The notes: generated by a model not told the origin, from the letters alone. Positions 30,938-38,101 are shown, counted from the first letter of the stretch. The stretch is DNA of 64,000 nucleotides from Gemmatimonadaceae bacterium (GCA_019637445.1 JAHBVS010000002.1:558001-622000), one strand, 5' to 3'. Numbers and translations: made by a program.

Positions 30938-31429
30938 GCCAGTGCAGACCCCGTTAGCTACAATGACCCTTTCGGGTTGAAAGTCACTTATGTCGGGCCG
31001 ATGGCGCAGCGCTACTTCGAGCGGCTCCAGTGGGAGGCGCGCCGCGCAGCAAACTCGAAGGACTCCACGGTGGCTGCAGCAGGAAGAAAGCTGGGCGACA
31101 TGCTCCAGGCGATGAAGGACGACTCAGTGACAACATATGTCGTGCAGTTCTCGCGTTGGAACGACTCCGAAAAGCTCGGCAGGACCGGTGGAGGAGAACA
31201 GTACTGCAATGGCCTAATCTGTAACATCAACGTCGCCACCAACCGCGGGTATCCCTTGGCCGGCACCCTAACCACCCTCGGTCATGAAGCGGGCGGAGCG
31301 TTCGGGGAAGTCTCCGGTATCGATCACTACTCTGACGGGGGAGCCGTCAGCTGGGAGAACGTTGCTCGCGTTGTTTTTGGCTGCCCACCTCGAAGCAATC
31401 ACAATGAGACTCCGACTCGCTGTCGATAG
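30878..31429 (+). CDS. Silent Rhs tip, cassette 9: zincin homologue with altered zinc site
   Basis: 184 codons in frame. Related to tip 2 (KVTYVGPMAQRYFERLQ; AAAGRKLGDMLQ) but the zinc motif reads GHEAGGAFGEVSG: HEAGG at 31283-31297 in place of HExxH, so the second histidine is glycine. Either inactive or using another ligand. It carries several cysteines (EQYCNGLICN; FGCPP; TRCR). Its 5' junction is the hybrid repeat, suggesting import from another Rhs gene. Confidence 0.65.
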   Translation, partial: GPATQRDPIGLAGGVNQYGYASADPVSYNDPFGLKVTYVGPMAQRYFERLQWEARRAANSKDSTVAAAGRKLGDMLQAMKDDSVTTYVVQFSRWNDSEKLGRTGGGEQYCNGLICNINVATNRGYPLAGTLTTLGHEAGGAFGEVSGIDHYSDGGAVSWENVARVVFGCPPRSNHNETPTRCR

Positions 31430-31970
31430 GCGGTGGCTGCTCTCCGCGCTGGCGGTCGCGTACGCTTCTGCTTGCGGCCACCTCGCGCGTCCTGGCGAGG
31501 CCGACAGCCAGATGCCAGAATCAGCAGGTTCGATCGCGGACGCCGTGATGAACTGGCGTGTAGAGTCGCAGCGTTGGAAGGAGCGCTACCTCCAACGTTG
31601 CTGGAACGCGCCGGTCGACTCGATGGAAGCTCGTTGGGAAGTTGGGGAGCAGGATGTGGCACGGGTACTCGTAGCGATTCACCCCGATCTCAGTGACGCT
31701 CTAGCTGGCTCCGGGCTGCTTCCAGGGGACTACAAGGCTCAGCTGCTCGGGGTGAAGTTTCGCAATCAGTCGGCGATTCTGGTGAACGGCGTCAACGTCG
31801 CGTTGATGTCAAAGCATTTCTACTTTGAGGGCTCAGGCCGCGGCCCGCTTGTTGTCGACTGGAAGGAGGGGCCGATTGTCCCGTGCGATGGAGGGCTAAT
31901 CAGATTCGTCGCGGTGGTCGACTCATCTGGAGGGATATTGCTCCCTGTTCGCTTCAACCCGCGGATGTAG
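31404..31970 (+). CDS. Candidate immunity lipoprotein, cassette 9
   Basis: 188 residues from the ATG at 31404, overlapping the tip by 26 bases; the frame stays open upstream but those codons are inside the tip. Signal RRWLLSALAVAYASACGH with lipobox Cys. C-terminal part: VDWKEGPIVPCDGGLIRFVAVVDSSGG. Unrelated to the membrane immunity protein of the homologous tip 2. No family recognised. Confidence 0.6.
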   Translation: MRLRLAVDRRWLLSALAVAYASACGHLARPGEADSQMPESAGSIADAVMNWRVESQRWKERYLQRCWNAPVDSMEARWEVGEQDVARVLVAIHPDLSDALAGSGLLPGDYKAQLLGVKFRNQSAILVNGVNVALMSKHFYFEGSGRGPLVVDWKEGPIVPCDGGLIRFVAVVDSSGGILLPVRFNPRM

Positions 31971-32031
31971 CCACACTCGCCGAACCTGCCGCCCAGGCTG
32001 CGGAAAGCAGGTGTCCACTCATTCTTGACCA

Positions 32032-32135
32032 GGCCCCGCCACGCAGCGCGACCCAATCGGGCTGGCGGGTGGGGTCAACCAGTACGGGTATGTGGGCGGG
32101 GATCCAGTCAACTTCTCGGATCCGTTTGGGCTATG
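32032..32135 (+). repeat. Rhs core-end repeat, array copy 10
   Basis: Begins GGCCCCGCCACGCAGC; one silent change (CCAATCGGG). Ends NFSDPFGLW. 61 bases after immunity gene 9. Confidence 0.95.
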
Positions 32136-32553
32136 GGGGTTTCCCAGGTGGGTTCGGAACGTCGTCGCGGCGGTCGCGACGTGGATGGCATCACACGGCG
32201 CCACCGCCCACCCGAGTCCAGATGGAACTCCCCGGCCACAGATCGAACAGGTCCAAACAGACAATCCGTCGGAGCCGGATGGACCGAAGACTCCCGCAAA
32301 GCAGCGCCAGCCGGGCACGCCGTCCGCCTCCCCCAAGGCAGGTGGTCCTGACGGTGGGTCTTCTGGCGCGTCGCGGGGGGCAACCAGCGCGGGCAGGGGT
32401 CTTCTGGGTCGCATTCTTGGCACGGCGCTCGGGGTCGTCGCCGGTATCTTGATCAATTACAGTGAAGCGGGATGTTCGACTCTCGATTGTCGCATTGATC
32501 ATCAGACGGGTACTCCTCCGGACTTTGAGTCTGCTCCTCCCTCTACTCCGTAA
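32032..32553 (+). CDS. Silent Rhs tip, cassette 10: unrecognised, proline-rich with one membrane segment
   Basis: 174 codons in frame from the repeat. After WVRNVVAAVATWMASHGA comes ~80 residues rich in Pro, Ser, Gly and Lys, then a hydrophobic helix (LLGRILGTALGVVAGILI) and a Cys-containing tail (GCSTLDCRID). No toxin motif. It could be a pore-forming tip or a shortened one. It is followed by the longest partner gene of the array. Confidence 0.55.
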   Translation, partial: GPATQRDPIGLAGGVNQYGYVGGDPVNFSDPFGLWGFPRWVRNVVAAVATWMASHGATAHPSPDGTPRPQIEQVQTDNPSEPDGPKTPAKQRQPGTPSASPKAGGPDGGSSGASRGATSAGRGLLGRILGTALGVVAGILINYSEAGCSTLDCRIDHQTGTPPDFESAPPSTP

Positions 32554-32559
32554 GGCTGT

Positions 32560-33651
32560 GTGAATCCGATCCTGTCCCTGATCTCCGCAAAGTTGGCGGC
32601 AGTTCCGCTCTCGCGCGCCGCAACCGTGCGCCATCAGATTCTCCAGATACCGGAGGATGGAAGCCCCCGTCGCGTCGTGCTTCGCCTGTTCGTCGAGGCG
32701 CCGTCGCGCTGGCAGTCCGTTGTCTGGTTACGGCCTGCATGGGCTGATTGGCTTCAGTGGCGCAGCCTCAGCCATGCGGGCAAAGTGCAGGAGATTTCGA
32801 GTCCCGGCCCGCTTGTCTCGCTTCGGCTTAGATCGACGAGAAGTGTGGAGGTTGTCGATCTTGCGTTTGACTGGTTGGATGAGCGCTATCCACTGCGATA
32901 TCCATTTGATTTCCCGGAAGTCCTGCGCTCGCGGCTCCGACCTGCTCCGATGGCGACCACCGAACTCGGGCCACTCGCTCCCGGCCCGATCGTTTCCATG
33001 ATTGGCGTGCAGAGCGGGCAGGGGTCACAGATGTACGACGCGTCGATTTCTCGTGGCGAACGCTTCGAGCGAAGGGAGATCGGAGACGGCTCCCTTCACG
33101 CGCAGTTCGTTGGAGCCGACTGGGGGACGGTATCTGCCGAGCAGCGGCTATCTACGATCGCGCAAGTGGAGCTGTCAGCACGTAGGCTAGGAGCGGTCCT
33201 GCCCGGCCGCCCGTGCGGAGAAGTCCAGCTTCGGATTGGGCCTGATGGCGATGCCAAACACGGTCGTTCGGCAGCCGCGCTGTATGTGGCTCGCGCGCGT
33301 CTCGGTGTCTCGGCGAACTCCGCCGATTTCATGCATCACCTTACCTATCAGCTTGCCGGGCTGTGGTGGGGTGCGGCGATTCGTCTCTTAGGACCTCAGT
33401 CAGAACGCGCTCTAACCGTCATTCGCGAGGAACTCGCCTCTCATGTCGCTGGAGCTACGTCTCTGCATCTGCCAGATGGCGAGGACGTCACTGCGATGCG
33501 AGGCACAATTCGCAGGCTTCTGTCGTCTCCCCCCGGCCGCACGTGGTTCCGAGAACTCTCGGAGTCACTCCTTTCGAAGGAGGTACATACGGTGTGGTTG
33601 ATGAAGCGGCTAGCGAAGGCGCCAATGGCGGACACGGCTGCCGCAGACTGA
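32560..33651 (+). CDS. Large partner protein of cassette 10 (363 residues, unknown)
   Basis: GTG start 6 bases after the tip stop. No signal peptide. N-terminal ~120 residues beta-rich (VVLRLFVEAPSRWQSVVWLRP), C-terminal ~150 mostly helical (DFMHHLTYQLAGLWWGAAIRLLG; TVIREELASHVAG). More than twice the size of the other immunity candidates; it may be immunity plus another domain. No family recognised. Confidence 0.55.
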   Translation: MNPILSLISAKLAAVPLSRAATVRHQILQIPEDGSPRRVVLRLFVEAPSRWQSVVWLRPAWADWLQWRSLSHAGKVQEISSPGPLVSLRLRSTRSVEVVDLAFDWLDERYPLRYPFDFPEVLRSRLRPAPMATTELGPLAPGPIVSMIGVQSGQGSQMYDASISRGERFERREIGDGSLHAQFVGADWGTVSAEQRLSTIAQVELSARRLGAVLPGRPCGEVQLRIGPDGDAKHGRSAAALYVARARLGVSANSADFMHHLTYQLAGLWWGAAIRLLGPQSERALTVIREELASHVAGATSLHLPDGEDVTAMRGTIRRLLSSPPGRTWFRELSESLLSKEVHTVWLMKRLAKAPMADTAAAD

Positions 33652-33768
33652 GTTCGGATCGACCTTCCCGATCGTCGGACGATTGTCGAGCGAACAAGGG
33701 CATTGGGCGCCCGTGGCCGCCAAGTTGTAGCTAGCACTCGGACGCTCAACTGGGACAATCGGCCGTCA

Positions 33769-33872
33769 GGCCCCGCCACGCAGCGCGACCCGATCGGGCT
33801 GGCGGGTGGGGTCAACCAGTATGGGTACGTTGGTGGGGATCCGGTCAACTTCTCGGATCCGTTTGGGCTGTG
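33769..33872 (+). repeat. Rhs core-end repeat, array copy 11
   Basis: Begins GGCCCCGCCACGCAGC, 117 bases after the cassette 10 partner gene. Last copy of the array. In frame with tip 11. Confidence 0.95.
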
Positions 33873-34323
33873 CCTGACACCGACTACACGGCCAGTCTGC
33901 CTCGCCGCGATGGGGAAGGTAGGAACGGCGGTCAGCGTCACGATCCCAGCGGCCGTGGTGGCAACGACAGGGGCAGTGCTCGGTGCGGTAGCCGAGGCAG
34001 GAGCGTCCATGTTGGCCCAGCACGCAGCGGCTGTCCGTGAGTGGGTGTCCGATGGACTGCACGCAAACAATCTGAACTCGTCCAAGCCTGCCGTTCGCTA
34101 TTCGCTCCGAGACCGAGATACGGGAGAGGTCGTGAAGTACGGCGAAACGACCCAGGGCGAGCGGCGATACTCGAAGAGATATCTTGAGAAGCACAACGTT
34201 GACTTTGTAGTTGAGGCCACCGGGACCAAGAAAGAGATGCGCGAGTGGGAAACCGAGCAGATTCAGAGCCACACGGAGCGCACAGGGTCTCGCCCAGCCC
34301 TCAACAAGACGGACCACGACTGA
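33769..34323 (+). CDS. Silent Rhs tip, cassette 11: GIY-YIG/URI-fold nuclease
   Basis: 185 codons in frame from the repeat (open to 33703 without a start signal). Hydrophobic segment VSVTIPAAVVATTGAVLGAV, then a nuclease-like domain: RYSLRDRDTGEVVKYGETT (KYGET, 34135-34149), RRYSKRYLEKHNVDF, GTKKEMREWETEQI and RPALNKTDHD. This is the order of URI-type toxin nucleases (Y-x-G-x-T, basic helix, WE, P-x-x-N). Expected DNA/RNA target in the cytoplasm. ATGA overlap with the immunity gene. Confidence 0.78.
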   Translation, partial: GPATQRDPIGLAGGVNQYGYVGGDPVNFSDPFGLCLTPTTRPVCLAAMGKVGTAVSVTIPAAVVATTGAVLGAVAEAGASMLAQHAAAVREWVSDGLHANNLNSSKPAVRYSLRDRDTGEVVKYGETTQGERRYSKRYLEKHNVDFVVEATGTKKEMREWETEQIQSHTERTGSRPALNKTDHD

Positions 34324-34730
34324 TGAAGGTTTGGATTGGAGGCGAGGTCTCCGCTGCCGCGTACGACGCGTTTCGGCCCGTCCGCAACGCGTTCGAGCGC
34401 GCACTCAACCATCACCTCGGCCGGCTTGAAATCGGTGGTGGCGTCGTGAAGTGGTCGATCGTTCCGATGCTGCTCGCGGCCGACACCAAGATACAAGAGT
34501 CCTACAAGTACCGATCCCGCACTCGGGAGGTCGAGGCTCACGTTGCGATGGATATCGACGTGTTCCTGGCGTCGGATCGCGGGGAACGAATACAGCAGCT
34601 GGCGAGCGTGGTGAAGCGGGTGGTCGCTCAGGCCGGTCACCACGGAACTCCCCCGCTGGCCGATGGACGGGATTTGCTGGCTACTGCGGTCGAGCTGGCG
34701 GCTATTGACGCGAGCAAGGAGCCGGAATAG
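34323..34730 (+). CDS. Candidate cytosolic immunity protein, cassette 11
   Basis: 135 residues, ATG at 34323 overlapping the tip stop. No signal peptide. Begins MKVWIGGEVSAAAYDAFRPV followed by NAFERALNHHLG; the opening strand plus helix recalls Imm44-type proteins, a tentative comparison. Cytosolic location fits a nuclease toxin. Confidence 0.6.
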   Translation: MKVWIGGEVSAAAYDAFRPVRNAFERALNHHLGRLEIGGGVVKWSIVPMLLAADTKIQESYKYRSRTREVEAHVAMDIDVFLASDRGERIQQLASVVKRVVAQAGHHGTPPLADGRDLLATAVELAAIDASKEPE

Positions 34731-34779
34731 GAACATCGAGAGCACACTGGCTTGCTCAAGGGAGCTGCATGCTGTCGAC

Positions 34780-35703
34780 CTACACGTTGTCCGCAGCCTC
34801 CGCTGGATGCGTCCGCCGATGCACCTCCCGCACCCTCTCCACAGACACGTGCGTGTAGATCGCCGTCGTCGACAGATGCGCGTGCCCAAGCAACTCCTGC
34901 AGCACACGAATGTCCGCACCTCGGTCGTGCATTAGGGTCGCCATCGTATGCCGCCAGATGTGGCAGCTCCCAGGCTTCCCAATGCCCGCCGCCACCAGAT
35001 AGCCACGCAGCCGCTCGGTAAGGCGGGACCTCGTCACCCGGCGGCCTCGGGCTCCGAGGAAGAGCGCGCGCTCTCGCGGGTCTCGGACAAGACTCCTTCG
35101 TGCGGAGTCCAGATAGCTTGCCAGCCAGGCGGCCGCGCGGCGACCTAGTGGGACGTATCGCGCCTTTCCTCCCTTGCCGCGCCGCACGTAGACCGTGCCA
35201 CGCCCGAAGTCGACGTCGCCGACATCCAGCCCGAGCAGCTCGGCGCGTCGGAGCCCACAGCTGTATAGCATCTCAAGGATGGCCCGGTCTCGAACCCCGG
35301 CCGGAGACGAGGTATCGACCGCGGACAGGACGCGTTCAGCCTCGTCGCGCGTGAGCACGGCAGCTGGAAGGCGCCGCGGCGCGCGGGGCAGGGAGAGGGT
35401 GGCGGAAGGGTCGGCCTCCAACAGCCCGGACTGAACGGCCCACCGCGTGAGCGCTCGAACTGCGGTGAGACGTGCCCGGAGGGTGAGGGAACTGGGAGAC
35501 GGGGCCGCTACCGGAGCCCCGAGCCAGAGTTGATACGCTGCAAGTCGCTCGTGACTCAGCTCGCGGCAGTCACAGATTCCCGCCTCAGCGCACCAAGCCA
35601 AGAATGGCCGGAGGGACCTGGCGCGCCCTCGCATCGTACTCTCGGCGGCCCCCGTGGCCCTCAACCAGCGCAAATGCAGCCGCTCCGCCTCACGCGGCTG
35701 CAT
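34780..35703 (-). CDS. Tyrosine recombinase capping the toxin-tip array
   Basis: 307 residues, XerC/D size. N-terminal SAM-like core-binding domain (AESTMRGRARSLRPFLAWC) and a C-terminal catalytic domain with all expected residues: Arg in CGLRRAELLGL, Lys in RRGKGGKARYVPL, HxxR in HIWRHTMATLM, His in GHAHLSTTAIYTH and the nucleophile Tyr in AIYTHVS. Catalyses strand exchange via a covalent 3'-phosphotyrosine. It lies directly after the last cassette, convergent with it, and is a candidate for moving or inverting cassettes; a chromosome-dimer or unrelated integrase role is the alternative. Confidence 0.9.
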   Translation of the reverse strand: MQPREAERLHLRWLRATGAAESTMRGRARSLRPFLAWCAEAGICDCRELSHERLAAYQLWLGAPVAAPSPSSLTLRARLTAVRALTRWAVQSGLLEADPSATLSLPRAPRRLPAAVLTRDEAERVLSAVDTSSPAGVRDRAILEMLYSCGLRRAELLGLDVGDVDFGRGTVYVRRGKGGKARYVPLGRRAAAWLASYLDSARRSLVRDPRERALFLGARGRRVTRSRLTERLRGYLVAAGIGKPGSCHIWRHTMATLMHDRGADIRVLQELLGHAHLSTTAIYTHVSVERVREVHRRTHPAEAADNV

Positions 35704-35718
35704 TCGCTTCCGAAGTCG

Positions 35719-37980
35719 CTACTGCCTGATCGGCACCGGCACCCCCTGCCGCGTATCCCCCGGCACCGCCGGCGCCGTCGACGGAATCACCGGCACCTCC
35801 GGCAACACGTCGCCAAACTCCGACGCCAGCGCCACATCGCGCGAGATCCGCAGGATCTCATTCGCCTTCGCCTCCTGCCCATAGCGCGACGCCGCCTCGC
35901 TGGTCACGAGCCCGGTATTGAAGATCAGGAACGGAATGCCCTGCGAGGGCCGGTCGATCCAGTCGCCGCGACGAATCAGCGACGCCGGCGCCTTGAACTC
36001 GTCCCACAGCGCCAACGAGCGCTTGGCGTTCACGAAGCCCTCGCCCGGGACCTGCACGATGTCGCCACCGGCCTGGACGGGCCCCGGATTCACCTTCTGC
36101 ACGTGCCCCTGCGTGACGAGGTAGGGCCGCAGGCCCAGCTCGCCGCCGAGGTTGCCGGCGGTGCGGCTCAGGTGCACGGCACGGCGATCATTGTCGAGGA
36201 TCATCCGTAGCACGACGATATCGGCGCGCGTCAGCAGTCTCGGTTGGATGGTCGCGCGCAGCTCGCCCTTGGTGAAGACCTGCGGCGTGTAGACCTCCTG
36301 ATAGATCGGCAGGGCATCAGCCTGGTCGATCGTCATCTTGAGCACGGGATGCTCTGGCTTCGGCCACTCCTGGTCGCGCCAGACGGCGGGGCCCTTCTCG
36401 CGGTCGTACTCCTCGATCGGCCGCTTGAGCAGCTGCCGCGTATACCAATCCGTGTTGAGCAGCGAGGTGTTGGCGACGGTCACGTCGCGACGCACCCCCA
36501 GCACCTCCTGCGCGTACCACAACGGGAAGGTGTCGTTGTCGCCCACGGTCACGAGGATGCCGTAGGGCTCCACCGAGTTGAGCATATCCACCGCGAAGTC
36601 GGCCGAGTCGGTCTGGCCGCTGCGCGAGGCGGCGTCCCAGTTGCCGATCATCGGCAGGATGGCGAGCAGCAGCACGGGTGAGGCGGCTATCCAACCCTTG
36701 TTCGTGGGCAGGTCGTAGGTCTCGCTGCCGACGGTCACGCGCTCGCGGCCGACCAGCACAGCCAGCGTCTCCCACAGGTACACGAGGCCCAGCGCGGCCC
36801 ACACGGACCAGGCGGAGAAGCTCCAGAGATAGAAGTAGTCGCGGTCTCGCACCTCGCGCTCGACGGTCTGGCCGAGCTGCGGGTCCTGCGAGGAGCCGTA
36901 CTTGAAGTTGAGGTAGTAGATCAGCCCCAGCGTCAGCGTGAGCATCAGCGGGCCGAAAAACGCGAAACTTCGAGGGTCGCGTCGGTAATGCACCCAGCCG
37001 CCGAGGATGCCGAGCAGCAGGAAGATGGCGGCCAAACCGCCCTGGATGCCTGGCTGCAGGCCCTGATGGTCGCGCCACCACTGCCACTTGAAGTACAGCC
37101 ACCACATCCCGACCTGCGCGGGGAAGGGTGCCATCCGTTCCGTGACGTCGGGCTTGCCGTACTGGCCGCGGTTGAAGTTGTACATGAAGGCTTCGTAGGT
37201 CTCCGCGGAGAACGTGCAGGAGACCGCGATGCCGTCGCGGCAGGCGGTGGGGTCGCCCTCGTTGATGGGCGGATTGTGCGCCGCGCGGATGGGCTGCGTG
37301 GCGAAGGGCGTCATGCCCAGGAGCAGCGCGCCGACGCCGGCCAGAATCAACCGCCAACGCAGGAAGGTCGTGGGCTTGCGCAGCACCACGGCAAGAGCGG
37401 CCGCCGGCAGCACGAGGAAGCCGGCCATGTGGTTCGCGTAGCCGAGGCCGCAGAGGAAGCAGACCAGCACCAGCAGGCGGTCGGCCTTGGGGCCATTGGG
37501 CTCGTCGCACCAGCGCACGATGAGCCAGGAGCAGATCGCCATGCCAACCAGCGAAACCGTGTAGACCTTCTCGTTCACCACGGAGTTGGACCACACCGTG
37601 AACGCGGTGGCGCCAATCAACACGGCCAGCGTGCCGCCCATGATGCGCTGCCAGCGCTTCTCGAACCAGCCGACCAGCACCCGCTCCGTGATGAGGAACC
37701 ACATCCCGGCCGCGACGGCGCTGGAGATGGCGGCCAGCAGGTTGATGCGCATGGCCACATTGGGCGCGATCGGCAGGATCGAGAACACGCGGCCGATCAG
37801 CACGAAGAACGGATTCCCCGGCGGATGCGGGAGGCCCATCGTGTACGCGGCGGCGATGTACTCGCTCGTGTCCCACATCGCCGTCTCGGGGGAGAGGGTG
37901 AGCAGGTAGAGGAGGAAGGTCGCGCCTGCGGCGATGGCGGCGGCGTAGTAGCTGGGGCGGTAGTCGAGCTCTGCTGACAT
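35719..37980 (-). CDS. DUF2723 membrane protein, O-mannosyltransferase-like
   Basis: 753 residues. N-terminal half has about ten membrane helices beginning FLLYLLTLSPETAMWDTSEYIAAAYTMG; the acidic WDTSE in the first loop is the expected catalytic Asp of GT-C glycosyltransferases. The HPPGNPF motif follows. The C-terminal half is soluble with VTVGDNDTFPLWYAQEVLG, the signature of this DUF2723 group in Bacteroidota and Gemmatimonadota. Likely transfers sugar from a lipid carrier to exported proteins. Stands alone after a heptad-repeat hairpin. Confidence 0.88.
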   Translation of the reverse strand: MSAELDYRPSYYAAAIAAGATFLLYLLTLSPETAMWDTSEYIAAAYTMGLPHPPGNPFFVLIGRVFSILPIAPNVAMRINLLAAISSAVAAGMWFLITERVLVGWFEKRWQRIMGGTLAVLIGATAFTVWSNSVVNEKVYTVSLVGMAICSWLIVRWCDEPNGPKADRLLVLVCFLCGLGYANHMAGFLVLPAAALAVVLRKPTTFLRWRLILAGVGALLLGMTPFATQPIRAAHNPPINEGDPTACRDGIAVSCTFSAETYEAFMYNFNRGQYGKPDVTERMAPFPAQVGMWWLYFKWQWWRDHQGLQPGIQGGLAAIFLLLGILGGWVHYRRDPRSFAFFGPLMLTLTLGLIYYLNFKYGSSQDPQLGQTVEREVRDRDYFYLWSFSAWSVWAALGLVYLWETLAVLVGRERVTVGSETYDLPTNKGWIAASPVLLLAILPMIGNWDAASRSGQTDSADFAVDMLNSVEPYGILVTVGDNDTFPLWYAQEVLGVRRDVTVANTSLLNTDWYTRQLLKRPIEEYDREKGPAVWRDQEWPKPEHPVLKMTIDQADALPIYQEVYTPQVFTKGELRATIQPRLLTRADIVVLRMILDNDRRAVHLSRTAGNLGGELGLRPYLVTQGHVQKVNPGPVQAGGDIVQVPGEGFVNAKRSLALWDEFKAPASLIRRGDWIDRPSQGIPFLIFNTGLVTSEAASRYGQEAKANEILRISRDVALASEFGDVLPEVPVIPSTAPAVPGDTRQGVPVPIRQ

Positions 37981-38023
37981 TCGCGTTGATGCGGGGGTGT
38001 GGATGCGGAAGAAGCTTCAACTG

Positions 38024-38101
38024 CAGTCGTAAGTTGTAAGTGGTGAGTTGTAAGAGGTGAGGAACTCATCACTTATGACTTACAACTTACTACTTACCAC
38101 T
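38024..38101. repeat. Seven-base periodic repeat with inverted halves
   Basis: Left half reads in sevens (AAGTTGT, AAGTGGT, GAGTTGT, AAGAGGT); the right half is the complementary series (TCATCAC, TTATGAC, TTACAAC, TTACTAC, TTACCAC). AAGTTGTAAGT (38031-38041) is the exact inverse of ACTTACAACTT (38078-38088). Strikingly A/T-rich for this genome. Lies between purH and the DUF2723 gene, possibly acting as a terminator hairpin. Confidence 0.75.

Noticed and set aside
20336-33872. CRISPR array
   Set aside because: Repeats are ~100 bp, coding, and spaced 0.9-2.3 kb apart with genes between; no cas genes.
4983-33872. pilE/vlsE-style gene conversion as the exchange mechanism
   Set aside because: Conversion needs homology on both sides of the exchanged part; I find shared sequence only on the 5' side of the tips.
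20336-34323. Array read as pseudogene fragments of many decayed full-length rhs genes
   Set aside because: All eleven frames are intact from the repeat to the stop, left edges are identical, partner genes are intact and coupled; decay would give frameshifts and ragged ends.
20336-34730. Integron or superintegron cassette array
   Set aside because: No attC-like imperfect palindromes recur at cassette ends (single GTTRRRY hits such as 21481 are isolated), the repeat is coding and at the 5' end of each unit, and the recombinase is not next to an attI-like site I can recognise.
36317-38020. 567-codon second minus-strand frame within the DUF2723 gene
   Set aside because: Out-of-frame shadow rich in Arg and Pro; the DUF2723 frame has the motifs and membrane segments.
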